Numbered from the stretch's first letter, positions 11,369 to 20,386 are shown. The stretch is DNA of 64,000 nt from Streptomyces sp. WAC 01529 (GCF_003945545.1 NZ_CP029617.1:1403001-1467000), one strand, 5' to 3'. The notes: generated from the letters alone by a model not told the origin. Numbers and translations: made by a program.

Positions 11369-12095
11369 GCACCGCGGGGGCCTCCGCCAAGGACGGTCCG
11401 TACCAGGTCAGATGGCGGCCGCTGACCAGCGCGACCGGCGTACGCGCCGAAAACGCCTCGGGGCCGTCGTCGCGCGTGAAGCGGTAGGGCTCGTCGGGCA
11501 GGACCACCAGGTCGAGGCCGGCCGCGCGCAGTTCCTCGACGGGGACGCGGGGATAGCGCTCGGCGTGCGCGGCGTACGCGTTGTCCACGCCCAGGCGGGC
11601 AAGGACGTCTCCGGCGAACGTGTCACGGCCGAGGACCATCCACGGCCGCCGCCAGATCGGGATCGCCGCCCGCAGTCGGGCCGTCGGTGCGGGGAGGTCC
11701 CCCCACGCCGCCTCCGCCTCATCCAGCCAGCGCGGCGCCCCGGCCCCGCGCCCGCTTCGGGCCGCGCACGCCGCGAGGACCCGCCGCAGCTCACGGAAGG
11801 CCTGCTCCAGCGTCCGCACCTCCGTCACGAGGACCTCGACGCCCGCCGCGCGCAGCTCCGCCAGGTCGGGGGCGCGGTTCTCCTCCTCGTTGGCGACCAC
11901 CAGGTCGGGCGCGAGGGCGACGATCCGGCGCACATCGGGGTTCTTGGTGCCGCCCACCCGGGTGACGCCGAGGTTCGCCGGGTGGCTGCACCAGTCCGTG
12001 GCTCCGACCAGCGCACCCGGCACGGTCACGGCGACCGCCTCGGTCAGCGACGGCACGAGCGAGACGACCCGCGGCGGGCCGGGCGCGGGCGGCAC
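11337..12095 (-). CDS. BtuF-like helical-backbone metal receptor without signal peptide
   Basis: 252-residue protein with the class-III periplasmic-binding fold: RVVSLVPSLTEAV, VGATDWCSHP, VGGTKNPDVRRIVALAPDLVVANEEENR, then a helical backbone and a C-terminal lobe ending in LTWYGPSLAEAP. Family members bind cobalamin or iron complexes. I see no signal peptide or lipobox with the GTG 12095 start, which lies one base after the regulator stop, so it may act in the cytoplasm. No transporter subunits are adjacent. An upstream start at 12176 would lie inside the regulator gene and is rejected. Confidence 0.75.
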   Translation of the reverse strand: MPPAPGPPRVVSLVPSLTEAVAVTVPGALVGATDWCSHPANLGVTRVGGTKNPDVRRIVALAPDLVVANEEENRAPDLAELRAAGVEVLVTEVRTLEQAFRELRRVLAACAARSGRGAGAPRWLDEAEAAWGDLPAPTARLRAAIPIWRRPWMVLGRDTFAGDVLARLGVDNAYAAHAERYPRVPVEELRAAGLDLVVLPDEPYRFTRDDGPEAFSARTPVALVSGRHLTWYGPSLAEAPAVLSAALRAACR

Positions 12096-12096
12096 G

Positions 12097-12672
12097 TCAG
12101 CGCCCCCCGTCGTCCACCGCCTCGACGTGGTCCCCCACGGCGACCACCAGGACCCGCGTGTCCGGCACCGTGGCACGCCAGCGATGGCGCACCCCGCCGG
12201 TGAGGAAGAGGCTGTCGCCGCGCCCCAGGCGGTAGGCGCGGCCCTCCGCCTCCATCTCGACGGCGCCCTCGACGATGTACATCAACTCGTCGTTGCGGTG
12301 CTGGAATTCGCGGCCCTCGTCGTGGTCTCCGATGAATTCCAGGGCGTGGAGCTGATGGTGCCCGCGGGCCAGTTGGCGCACCCGCGCCTCGGGCGTCGAG
12401 GTGTCCAGATCCGTGTCGTCGTCGGCGCGCACCACGTCGACGGTCCGCGCGGGGTCGGCGGCGGCGAGCAGCTCCACGTCGGTGGTGCGCAGGGCGTCGG
12501 CGACGCGCAGGAGGGAGCGCCTGCTCGGCCGGGCGCGTTCGTTCTCGATCTGGCTGAGGAACGGCACGGACAGGCCGCTGCGCTCGGCGACGACGGCGAG
12601 GGTCAGCTCCAGCTGGCGGCGGCGCCGCCGCACGGCCGAGCCCACCCGGAGGGTCTCCTTGTGCTCGTCCAA
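12097..12672 (-). CDS. XRE-family regulator with C-terminal cupin domain
   Basis: 191 residues with the TTG start at 12672, which has GGGAG upstream; longer starts up to 12828 are possible. The N-terminal HTH is VGSAVRRRRRQLELTLAVVAERSGL followed by SVPFLSQIENERARPSRRSL. The C-terminal cupin has HQLHALEF, the beta-barrel EFQHRNDELMYIVEGAVEM and GDSLFLTGGVRHRW. Such proteins sense small molecules and regulate adjacent catabolic or transport genes. It is translationally adjacent to the metal-receptor gene, so the two are probably cotranscribed. Confidence 0.8.
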   Translation of the reverse strand: MDEHKETLRVGSAVRRRRRQLELTLAVVAERSGLSVPFLSQIENERARPSRRSLLRVADALRTTDVELLAAADPARTVDVVRADDDTDLDTSTPEARVRQLARGHHQLHALEFIGDHDEGREFQHRNDELMYIVEGAVEMEAEGRAYRLGRGDSLFLTGGVRHRWRATVPDTRVLVVAVGDHVEAVDDGGR

Positions 12673-12849
12673 CGCCTCGGCTCCCTTCAGCGCGTCGGTC
12701 CACTCTCCACCCTGAGGGGTTCCCGAGGGTTTCCTGAGGGGTTCTCTGCACCCTACGCATGTTCGCCAAACGGTTCTGCCCCGTTGCCCCGATGGCCGGG
12801 CGCCCGGATGCGCGGATGGCCGGATCACCCCGGGTGCGCGGGAGGGAGG

Positions 12850-13839
12850 CTACAGCCTGTGCCAGTACAGCAGCTGCCCGGCCTCCCCGGGCGCGGAACC
12901 CTCGCGCGGGACGAACAGGCTGACGAGGAGCGCGGGGCGGCCCCGCGGATCGGTCAGCAGGGTCGCGGAGGGGTTGGCGAAGGCGCGGCTGCCGCCGTGG
13001 GTGCGGATGTCGAGGCTGTCGGCGCGGCCGCTCGCGGGGTCGTAGGCGTACGTCCCCCAGCTGCCGAAGTCCGACCGGCGCCCCTGGCCCTCGACGAGGA
13101 CCACGCGCTCTCCGCCGAGGTCGACGGGTGCCCGGTCGCCGATGTTGCCGCCGGTGCCCCAGGCGCGCACGGCGTGGTCCAGGCGCGGGTCGGGCTCGGC
13201 GTGCCAGTGCCGGAAGCCGGTGAGCGTGGCGCGCAGCTGGCGGTCGGTGTCGCAGTTCGCGCGGTAGTGCCCGGTGAGGTGGATGGTGGCGCCGCGCACG
13301 GACGTGATGCCCGGGGTGCCCTCGGCGCAGCGCGAGAGGGTCAGCGGGGCGTCGAAGGCCCGGTGGGCGCGGCCGGCGAGCAGCGCCGCCAGGTCCCGGT
13401 AGGCGCGGACCCCGATGTGGTTGCGCGGGTCCTTCTCGTACGCGAGGACGTAGCCGCCGCGCCCGTCGTGCGCGAGCGAGGCCTGGTGGGTGCCGGGCCC
13501 GAAGTCGTGGCGGCGCTGCCAGTGGCGCAGATCGGTGGAGGTGGCGACGGCGGCGTGGAAGCGGCCGTCGGCCAGGAGCGTGTGGTAGACGGCGAGATAG
13601 CGGCCGTCGGGGGCCTGCTCGATCTGTGCGGCGTCCATGGTGCGGCCGGTGTGGTCCCGTGCGCCGTAGCGGTGGCCGTCGGCGGCCGTCACGTCCCCGG
13701 CGAGCGCGGCCAGGCGCGCGGTGCCCGCCGAGGCGGGGGCGCCGGCGTCGGCGCGGGCCAGCCGCGATAGGAGCAGGGCGGCGGCGAGGGCGAGCACGGT
13801 GGCGGTGAACAGCGCCGTTCTCGGCTGCCTTGCGGTCAC
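12850..13839 (-). CDS. Secreted beta-propeller protein, glycoside-hydrolase-like
   Basis: 329-residue exported protein. The N-terminus (TARQPRTALF then LALAAALLLSRLARA) is a signal or anchor segment. The remainder has repeated short strands and WAG-like turns reminiscent of five-bladed propellers of GH43/GH32/GH62-type enzymes (DAAQIEQAPDGRYLAVYHT, TSTDLRHWQ, YVLAYEKD, SWGTYAYDP, FANPSATLL). I cannot point to a confident catalytic triad, so enzymatic activity is unproven. The GTG 13839 start has a weak ribosome site. Confidence 0.65.
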   Translation of the reverse strand: MTARQPRTALFTATVLALAAALLLSRLARADAGAPASAGTARLAALAGDVTAADGHRYGARDHTGRTMDAAQIEQAPDGRYLAVYHTLLADGRFHAAVATSTDLRHWQRRHDFGPGTHQASLAHDGRGGYVLAYEKDPRNHIGVRAYRDLAALLAGRAHRAFDAPLTLSRCAEGTPGITSVRGATIHLTGHYRANCDTDRQLRATLTGFRHWHAEPDPRLDHAVRAWGTGGNIGDRAPVDLGGERVVLVEGQGRRSDFGSWGTYAYDPASGRADSLDIRTHGGSRAFANPSATLLTDPRGRPALLVSLFVPREGSAPGEAGQLLYWHRL

Positions 13840-13920
13840 GGGTGGGGTCTCACGTTCAGTTGTCCTTGAGAAGGTGCCCGGTCGAGGCTAAGGAGTCGAG
13901 GCCCCCGCGGGAACGCCAAA

Positions 13921-13956
13921 AGGGGTGGGCTTCGCCACAAGGCGAGGCCCACCCCT
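13921..13956 (-). terminator. Rho-independent terminator of the glycine-betaine transporter operon
   Basis: 16-bp inverted repeat (13921-13936 and 13941-13956) with one G-U wobble and an ACAA loop. On the minus strand it is followed by TTTT, a clear intrinsic terminator 35 nt past the permease stop at 13991. Confidence 0.8.
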
Positions 13957-13990
13957 CGGGAGACACCGGCCGGCCACCGGCGGGCCGGGG

Positions 13991-16603
13991 TTACTTCGCG
14001 GCCGTCATCTTCTCCTCGAAGCCCGGGTTCTTCTTCAGCCAGGCGTCGACGGCCTCGGGTTCATTGCCCTTGCCCGCCTTGTTGATCTCGTTCTCCAGGC
14101 CGGCCAGTTCCTTCTCGCTCATCTTGAAGGCCTTGAGCCACTTGGTGAGCCGCGGGTACTGCTCCGGGAACTCCTTGCTGGAGATCGTGCGGATCGTGTC
14201 GCCCTTGCCGAAGGCGACCTTGGGGTCCTTGAGCTTGGTCAGCTCGTACTCGTTGTACGCCCAGTGCGGCGACCAGAGCAGGACCGCGACCGGCTCCTTC
14301 TTGGCGTACGCCGACTTCAGCTCGGAGAGCATCGCGGGCGTCGAACCGGAGACGATCTTGTACTCCTCGTCGAGGCCGTAGCCGGGCAGGACCTTGTCCT
14401 TGAGCGCCGTCATCACACCCGTGCCGGGCTCGATGCCGATGATCTTGCCCTTGAACCTGTCGCCCTTGCCCTTGAGGTCCGCGAGCGACTTCACGTCCTT
14501 GACGTAGGAGGGGACGGCGACCTCCAGGGACGTCGGGCTGTACCAGGAGCCCAGGTCCTTGAGGTTCGCCTTGTTCTTCTCCCAGTACTGCTTCTGGGCC
14601 GTCGGCAGCCAGGCGTCGAGGTCCAGATCGAGGTCGCCCTGCGCGAGCGCGGTGTAGACCGGGCCCACGTCGGACGGCGTCAGCTTCATCTTGTAGCCGC
14701 GCTTCTCCAGGACACGCTTCCAGAGATTGGTGACGGCGATGTTCTCGTCCCACGCGAAGTAGGCGGCGTTCAGCGGACGCTTGGCCTCGGCGGGGGTGGA
14801 GTCCTCCGGCAGCGGGGCCAGCTGGTCGACGACACCCGGGTTCTTCTTCAGCCAGGCGCGGACGGCTTCCTGCTGCTTGCCCTTGCCCGCCTTGTTGATC
14901 TCCGCCTCGAGACTCGTGAGCTGCTTCTCGCTCATCTTGAAGTCCTTCAGCCACTTGGCGACCCGCGGGTTCTCGGCGGAGAAGCCCTTGCGCGCCAGCG
15001 TGTGCACGCCGTCGCCCTTGCCCCAGGCGCCCTTCGGGTCCTTGAGCTTCTTCAGGTCGAAGTCGCTGTACGCCCAGTGCGGCGACCAGAGCGTGGTGAC
15101 GATCGGCTCCTTCTTGGCGTACGCGCGCTTCAGCTCGGCCAGCATCGCGGGCGTGGAGCCGTCGACGACCTTGTACTCCTTGTCCAGGCCGTACTCGCCC
15201 AGCACCTTGTCCTTGAGCAGCCCCATCATTCCGGCGCTCGACTCGATGCCGACGATCTTGCCCTTGAAGGTGCCGCTCTTGCCCTTGAGGTCATCGAGCG
15301 AGTCGACGCCCTTCACATAGGAGGGCACGGACAGCTCCAGCGAGGTCGGGCCGAACCACGGGCCCAGGTCCTCCAGCTTGTCGCCGTACTTCTTCCAGTA
15401 CGAGGCGTGCGTCGTCGGCAGCCAGGAGTCGGTCTGGAAGTCGACGCTGCCCTGCGCCAGCGAGGTGTAGAGCGGGCCCGCCTCCAGCTGCTTGGTCTGC
15501 GGCTTGAAGCCGCGCTGCTCCAGGATCTCCTTCCAGAGGAAGGTGGAGGCCACGCCCTCGTCCCAGGGGATGTAGCCGATGTTGATCCGCTTGCCCTGGC
15601 CGACGTTCTTGCCGCCCGTGGCCGCTTCCCCGGACTTCGAGCCGCCGAAGACGCCCATGCCGCCCGCGACGAGCGCGAGGACGACCACGCCGACGACCGC
15701 GACGGCGGCCTGCGGGCGGTAGGTCCAGATGTTCAGGCCCTGCGCGGCACGCAGCTTCGCGGCGGCGCGGCGGCCGAGCGGGGAGACCTGGGTGCCCAGC
15801 GAGCTGGTCATCCGGTCCAGGTAGATCGCCAGGATGACGATGGCGACGCCCGCCTCGGAGCCGAGGCCCACGTTGAGCTGGCCGATGGCCTCGTTGACGT
15901 CGGCGCCGAGGCCCTCGGTGCCGACCATGCCCGCGATGGCGGCCATGGACAGGCCCAGCATGATGACCTGGTTGACACCGGCCATGATCGTGGGGAGGGC
16001 GAGGGGCAGCTGGATGCGGAGCAGGATGTTGCGCGGCGTGGTGCCGAACGCGTCCGCGGCCTCGACCAGTTCCTTGTCGACCTGGCGGATGCCCAGCTCC
16101 GTCATGCGGACGCCGGGGGCGAGGGCGAAGATCAGGGTGGCGACGATGCCCGCGGGGGCGCCCATCCCGAAGAAGAGGATGGCGGGGATGAGGTAGATCA
16201 TCGCCGGCAGCGTCTGCATGAAGTCGAGCACCGGGCGGACGATTCCGCTGACCGTGCTGGACCGTGCCGCCCAGATGCCCACGGGCACGGAGATGACGAG
16301 CGCGATGACCGTCGAGACGAGCACCAGGGACAGCGTCATCATCGCGTGGTCCCACAGCTCCAGCGAGACGATGAACGCGAAGCCCGCGAAGGTCAGCACA
16401 CCGGCGACCACGCCACGCAGCCAGAACGCGATGACGGCGAAGATGCCCGCGAGGAGCAGCGGCTCGGGCGCCTGGAGCACGTCGGCTATGCCGTCGTACG
16501 CGCCCTGGAAGACGGTCTTGAAGAAGTCGAACAGCCAGGACATGTGACTGAGGAGCCAGTCGACGCTGTCGTTGACCCACTCGCCGAACGGGATCCTAGG
16601 CAC
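13991..16603 (-). CDS. Glycine-betaine/choline-type ABC permease fused to two tandem substrate-binding domains
   Basis: 870 residues. Residues 1 to about 300 form a ProW/OpuAB-type permease with the EAA loop (ELVEAADAFGTTPRNILLRIQLPLA). A linking membrane helix is at about 315-335. Two OpuAC/ProX-type binding domains follow. Domain 1 (about 345-605) begins INIGYIPWDEGVASTFLWK. Domain 2 (about 617-870) begins LNAAYFAWDENIAVTNLWK. Each repeats WSPHWAY and EINKAGKG-type segments, so they arose by internal duplication. Binding domains fused to the permease face outside and deliver compatible solutes. The GTG start overlaps the ATPase gene by 8 nt. Confidence 0.9.
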   Translation of the reverse strand: MPRIPFGEWVNDSVDWLLSHMSWLFDFFKTVFQGAYDGIADVLQAPEPLLLAGIFAVIAFWLRGVVAGVLTFAGFAFIVSLELWDHAMMTLSLVLVSTVIALVISVPVGIWAARSSTVSGIVRPVLDFMQTLPAMIYLIPAILFFGMGAPAGIVATLIFALAPGVRMTELGIRQVDKELVEAADAFGTTPRNILLRIQLPLALPTIMAGVNQVIMLGLSMAAIAGMVGTEGLGADVNEAIGQLNVGLGSEAGVAIVILAIYLDRMTSSLGTQVSPLGRRAAAKLRAAQGLNIWTYRPQAAVAVVGVVVLALVAGGMGVFGGSKSGEAATGGKNVGQGKRINIGYIPWDEGVASTFLWKEILEQRGFKPQTKQLEAGPLYTSLAQGSVDFQTDSWLPTTHASYWKKYGDKLEDLGPWFGPTSLELSVPSYVKGVDSLDDLKGKSGTFKGKIVGIESSAGMMGLLKDKVLGEYGLDKEYKVVDGSTPAMLAELKRAYAKKEPIVTTLWSPHWAYSDFDLKKLKDPKGAWGKGDGVHTLARKGFSAENPRVAKWLKDFKMSEKQLTSLEAEINKAGKGKQQEAVRAWLKKNPGVVDQLAPLPEDSTPAEAKRPLNAAYFAWDENIAVTNLWKRVLEKRGYKMKLTPSDVGPVYTALAQGDLDLDLDAWLPTAQKQYWEKNKANLKDLGSWYSPTSLEVAVPSYVKDVKSLADLKGKGDRFKGKIIGIEPGTGVMTALKDKVLPGYGLDEEYKIVSGSTPAMLSELKSAYAKKEPVAVLLWSPHWAYNEYELTKLKDPKVAFGKGDTIRTISSKEFPEQYPRLTKWLKAFKMSEKELAGLENEINKAGKGNEPEAVDAWLKKNPGFEEKMTAAK

Positions 16604-17666
16604 CGCTGACCACCTTCTTGCTCTCCTGCGACGCGTCCTCGGGGGCCATCGGCTCGCCGAGTACGGCCAGCAGCCGCGCCCGTGGCACGACGCCGACGAG
16701 CTTGCCGTCCGCGTCGGTCACGGCGACCGGCACCACGCTGGTGGAGCAGGGCGTGAACAGTTCGATGATCGGGGTGTCCTCGGTGACCGTGGCGGGGGCG
16801 TCGGCCCGCACGAAGCCGCTCTCCGGCTCGGCCATGATCGCGCCCGCGGTCAGCACCCGGGAGCGGTCGACGTCCTGGGTGAACGCGGCGACGTAGTCGT
16901 TGGCCGGGGTGACCAGGATGTCCTCGGCGTTGCCGATCTGGACGATGCGGCCGTCGCGCATGACGGCGATCTGGTCGCCCAGGCGCATCGCCTCGTTCAG
17001 GTCGTGGGTGATGAAGACGATGGTCTTCTTCAGCCGCTTCTGGAGTTCGAGGAGCTGGTCCTGCATGTCGCGCCGGATCAGCGGGTCGAGCGCGCTGAAC
17101 GACTCGTCCATCAGGAGCAGGTCGGCGTCGGTGGCGAGCGCGCGGGCCAGGCCGACGCGCTGCTGCATGCCGCCGGACAGCTCGTCGGGCCAGGACTTCT
17201 CCCAGCCCTTGAGGCCGGCCAGCTCCAGTGCCTCGGTGGCCCGCTTCTCGCGCTCGGCGCGTGGGACGCCCTGCACCTCAAGGCCGTACCCGGCGTTCTC
17301 CAGGACGCTGCGGTGCGGGAAGAGCGCGAAGTGCTGGAAGACCATGCTGATCTTCTTGGAGCGCACCTCCCGCATCTCGCGCGCGCTCAGCCGGGTGAGG
17401 TCCTGGCCGTCGAAGCGGACGTGACCGGCCGTCGGCTCCGACAGCCCGTTGAGCATGCGCAGCAACGTGGACTTGCCGGATCCGGAGAGACCCATGACGA
17501 CGAAGATCTGGCCCGGTTCGACCTCGAAGGAGGCGTCGATCACGGCGGCGGTGGTGCCGTCGGCGCGCAGCTCCTCCCGGTCGGCTCCGTGGCGGAGTTT
17601 CTCCACCGCGTCGATGGGTCGTCTGCCGAACACTTTGTACAAGTGCTCGGCTTGCAGCCTGGACAC
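16596..17666 (-). CDS. Glycine-betaine/proline-type ABC ATPase with CBS domains (ProV/OpuAA-like)
   Basis: 356-residue ATPase. Walker A GLSGSGKST, Q-loop VFQHFALFPHRSV, signature LSGGMQQRVGLARAL, Walker B LLLMDESFSALDP and H-loop FITHDLNEA. The C-terminal about 100 residues (VLTAGAIMAEPESGF to LVGVVPRARLLAVL) are CBS modules that in this family sense ionic strength and gate the transporter. GTG 17666 follows GAGAGGTG; the open frame to 17816 is unlikely to be translated. It is first in a two-gene operon with the permease-receptor fusion. The operon is probably induced by osmotic stress. Confidence 0.92.
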   Translation of the reverse strand: MSRLQAEHLYKVFGRRPIDAVEKLRHGADREELRADGTTAAVIDASFEVEPGQIFVVMGLSGSGKSTLLRMLNGLSEPTAGHVRFDGQDLTRLSAREMREVRSKKISMVFQHFALFPHRSVLENAGYGLEVQGVPRAEREKRATEALELAGLKGWEKSWPDELSGGMQQRVGLARALATDADLLLMDESFSALDPLIRRDMQDQLLELQKRLKKTIVFITHDLNEAMRLGDQIAVMRDGRIVQIGNAEDILVTPANDYVAAFTQDVDRSRVLTAGAIMAEPESGFVRADAPATVTEDTPIIELFTPCSTSVVPVAVTDADGKLVGVVPRARLLAVLGEPMAPEDASQESKKVVSGA

Positions 17667-17690
17667 ATACACCTCTCGGGTTGAACCAAG

Positions 17691-17719
17691 ACGGCCCGCC
17701 TCCCCCGCCGGCGGGCCGT
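17691..17719 (-). promoter_or_regulatory. GC-rich hairpin in the proV leader
   Basis: 10-bp perfect inverted repeat (17691-17700 and 17710-17719) with a 9-nt loop, 25 nt upstream of the ATPase start. Neighbouring genes diverge, so it is not the terminator of an upstream gene. It may be a leader attenuator or simply folded 5' UTR. Confidence 0.4.
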
Positions 17720-17932
17720 GGAACGCGGTGGCCTCTGCCCACTTGCCCGATCGAAATGTTGAATCCTCGACCGGGTCGGTTCCGGCTGCGCGCCTGCCCT
17801 GACTCGCGGAACCCAAACCCAGGAGTGTCCCAGCTCACACGCGTTGCGCTCAGGGCGCCCCCGCGCCACGATGCGCAACGCCTCCCGCACGGCGGGCGCC
17901 GCCATACCGGCCCGCTGTCGGCGGGGTGCGGC

Positions 17933-18874
17933 ATGATGCGCACCGTGACTCAGCGAACACGACGGCTCATGCTTCTCGACACGGCCTCCCTCTACTTCCG
18001 GGCGTATTTCGGGGTCCCGGATTCCGTGAAGGCCCCGGACGGCACCTCGGTCAACGCCGTGCGCGGACTGCTCGACTTCATCGCCCGGCTCGTCCAGGAC
18101 CACCGCCCCGACGATCTGGTCGCGTGCATGGACGCGGACTGGCGCCCCCACTGGCGGGTGGAACTGATCCCCTCCTACAAGGCGCACCGCGTCGCCGAAG
18201 AGGTCGAGCGGGGCCCGGACGCCGAGGAGATCCCCGACACCCTCTCCCCGCAGGTGCCGGTGATCGAGGCGGTCCTCGACGCGCTCGGCATCGCACGCGT
18301 AGGCGTACAGGCGTACGAGGCCGACGATGTGATCGGCACCTTCGCGGGCCGCGCCACGGGCCCGGTGGACATCGTCACCGGCGACCGCGACCTCTACCAA
18401 CTGGTCGACGACGCGCGCGGCATCCGCGTCCTCTACCCCTTGAAGGGCGTCGGCACCCTCCAGATCACCGACGAGGCCTGGCTGCGCGAGAAGTACGGCG
18501 TGGACGGCCCCGGCTACGTCGACCTGGCCCTGCTGCGCGGCGACCCGAGCGACGGCCTGCCCGGCGTGCCCGGCATCGGCGAGAAGACGGCGGCCAAGCT
18601 GCTCGACGCCTTCGGTGACCTCGCCGGGATCATGGCGGCGGTCGACGACCCGAGGTCGAAGCTCACCCCCTCGCAGCGCAAGCGGCTCGACGAGTCCAGG
18701 GCGTATGTGGCGGTCGCGCCGAAGGTGGTCCGGGTCGCCGGTGACGTGCCGCTGCCCGACGTCGACGTGGCGCTGCCCCGCGAGCCGCGCGATCCGGTGG
18801 CCCTGGAGGAGCTGGCCGAGCGGTGGAACCTGGGCGGTTCGCTTCAGCGACTTCTCTCCACCCTCCAGACCTGA
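17933..18874 (+). CDS. 5'-3' exonuclease (FEN-like, PolI N-domain homologue)
   Basis: 313-residue stand-alone flap nuclease of the type fused to PolI in other bacteria. RLMLLDTASLYFRAYFG carries the first metal Asp, DDLVACMDADW and YKAHR the arch region. YEADDVIGT and VTGDRDLYQLV carry the metal-binding acids, and DGLPGVPGIGEKTAAKLL is the helix-hairpin-helix. It cleaves RNA primers or flaps in repair and replication. The start is ATG 17933 (ATG 17936 and GTG 17945 also in frame). It is divergent from the betaine transporter. Confidence 0.9.
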   Translation: MMRTVTQRTRRLMLLDTASLYFRAYFGVPDSVKAPDGTSVNAVRGLLDFIARLVQDHRPDDLVACMDADWRPHWRVELIPSYKAHRVAEEVERGPDAEEIPDTLSPQVPVIEAVLDALGIARVGVQAYEADDVIGTFAGRATGPVDIVTGDRDLYQLVDDARGIRVLYPLKGVGTLQITDEAWLREKYGVDGPGYVDLALLRGDPSDGLPGVPGIGEKTAAKLLDAFGDLAGIMAAVDDPRSKLTPSQRKRLDESRAYVAVAPKVVRVAGDVPLPDVDVALPREPRDPVALEELAERWNLGGSLQRLLSTLQT

Positions 18875-18878
18875 GGTG

Positions 18879-18897
18879 TTAGCTTAGGTAAGCCTAA
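18879..18897 (+). promoter_or_regulatory. Iron box (DmdR/IdeR-type operator)
   Basis: TTAGCTTAGGTAAGCCTAA matches the actinobacterial iron-box pattern (TTAGGTTAGGCTAACCTAA) at 15 of 19 positions. It ends 31 bp before the chosen start of the siderophore-interacting protein. Predicts repression by DmdR1 with Fe2+. Confidence 0.8.
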
Positions 18898-18927
18898 CTA
18901 ACTATGGATCAGGGGAGGCCGTCTCCG

Positions 18928-19761
18928 ATGGCAGAACGTCCGGCTCGCAAAGCGCCGAAGACCCACGTGGCGCAGGTCCTGCGCACGGAGCAGCTGACCC
19001 CGCACATGCGGCGCGTGGTGCTGGGCGGCGAGGGGCTGTCCGAGTTCACGGCGGGCGAGTGCACCGACCACTACGTCAAGCTGCTCTTCGACGCCGAGGG
19101 CGTCACCTACCCGGAACCCTTCGACATCCAGCGGATCCGCGAGGAGTTCCCGCGCGAGCAGTGGCCGGTCACCCGGACGTACACGGTGCGCTGGTGGGAC
19201 CCCGAGGCCCGGGAACTCGCCCTCGACTTCGTGATCCACGGCGACGAGGGCCTCGCCGGGCCCTGGGCCCGTGACGTCCGGCCGGGCGCCACGATCCGCT
19301 TCCTCGGCCCCGGCGGGGGTTACGCCCCGGACGCGGGCGCCGACTGGCACCTGCTGGCCGGCGACGAGAGCGCCCTGCCCGCGATCGCCGCGGCGGCCGA
19401 GGCGCTTCCCGAAGGCGCCGTGGCCCGTGTCTTCGTGGAGGTCGAGGGTCCCGAGGAGGAGCAGAAGATCGCGACCGACGCGGAAGTGGTGTGGCTGCAC
19501 CGCGCGGGCCGCCCGGTAGGCGGGCCCCTGGTCGAGGCCGTACGTTCCCTGGAGTGGCCGGAGGGCGACGTACAGGCCTTCGTCCACGGCGAGGCGGGCT
19601 TTGTGAAGGAACTGCGCCGCTATCTGCGCGTGGAACGCGAGGTGCCGCGCGAGCGCCTCTCCGTCTCCGGCTACTGGCGCCTCGGCCACAACGAGGACGG
19701 CTGGCAGGCGTCGAAGCGGGAGTGGAACGCGCAGGTGGAGGCGGAGCAGGAGAACGCGTAG
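18928..19761 (+). CDS. Siderophore-interacting protein (FAD-dependent ferric reductase)
   Basis: 277-residue ViuB/YqjH-type protein. N-terminal FAD-binding barrel has HMRRVVLGGEGL, DHYVKLLF and RTYTVRWWD (the RxYT flavin motif) and FVIHGDEGLAGPWA. The C-terminal NAD(P)-like domain contains LLAGDESALPAIAA and ends with SVSGYWRLGHNEDGW. It reduces imported ferric-siderophores to release Fe2+ in the cytoplasm. ATG 18928 follows AGGGGAGG; an upstream ATG at 18904 overlaps the operator zone. Regulation by iron is indicated by the box at 18879. Confidence 0.92.
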   Translation: MAERPARKAPKTHVAQVLRTEQLTPHMRRVVLGGEGLSEFTAGECTDHYVKLLFDAEGVTYPEPFDIQRIREEFPREQWPVTRTYTVRWWDPEARELALDFVIHGDEGLAGPWARDVRPGATIRFLGPGGGYAPDAGADWHLLAGDESALPAIAAAAEALPEGAVARVFVEVEGPEEEQKIATDAEVVWLHRAGRPVGGPLVEAVRSLEWPEGDVQAFVHGEAGFVKELRRYLRVEREVPRERLSVSGYWRLGHNEDGWQASKREWNAQVEAEQENA

Positions 19762-19783
19762 CGCTGCACGGCGGGGTTTGCCG

Positions 19784-20386
19784 TCACACCGTCGACGCCG
19801 GGCCCGTCGGTTCCGCGATCCGCGCGTGCAGATGCATGTCGTGCCAGCCGTCCGCGTGCAGCACCGCACTGCGCTTGGTGCCCTCCGCGGCGAAGCCGGT
19901 CTTCGCGGCGACGCGGCACGACGCCTCGTTCGCCGTCGCGTGCGTCAACTCAAGCCGGTGCAGGCCCACTTCCTCGAAGGCCCACCGTGAAAGCGCCTCC
20001 ACGGCACGCGGGGCGACACCGCGCCCGCGCGCCAACGGCATTGTCCAGTAGGCGACTTCGGCCTGCCCCTCGGGGAGCGTGATCAGCCGCAGGGCAGCCC
20101 GTCCGACCACCGCGTCCGTGGCGGCGTCGGCGATCGCCCAGTACGCGTCGCGCTCGTCGGCCCAGGCCTTGCGCCAGCCCTCGATCCAGCCGAGCGCCTC
20201 GCTCTCGGATTCGGCCACGCGCGCGTGCCAGCGCTGGATCACGGGGTCCTGGAACGCCTCGTACACGGCCGAGGCGTCGGCGGCCTTCCAGGGGCGCAGG
20301 ACGAGAGCGCCGGGGACGGGGAGCACGGGCTGCTCCCGGCGGGCGAGGGTGCCGGGCGCGACGACGTCGGAGATCTTGAAGGGCAT
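19784..20386 (-). CDS. GNAT acetyltransferase (RimJ/RimL-like)
   Basis: 200-residue N-acetyltransferase. LVLRPWKAADASAVYEAFQDP starts the fold. VAYWTMPLARGRGVAPRAVEALSRWAF contains the acetyl-CoA-binding motif A (RGRGVA), and the C-terminal LHRLELTHATANEASCRVAAKTGF block fits RimJ/RimL-type enzymes. The acceptor is unknown. ATG 20386 is preferred; the frame upstream to 20680 runs through the divergent pseudouridine synthase promoter. Confidence 0.85.
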   Translation of the reverse strand: MPFKISDVVAPGTLARREQPVLPVPGALVLRPWKAADASAVYEAFQDPVIQRWHARVAESESEALGWIEGWRKAWADERDAYWAIADAATDAVVGRAALRLITLPEGQAEVAYWTMPLARGRGVAPRAVEALSRWAFEEVGLHRLELTHATANEASCRVAAKTGFAAEGTKRSAVLHADGWHDMHLHARIAEPTGPASTV

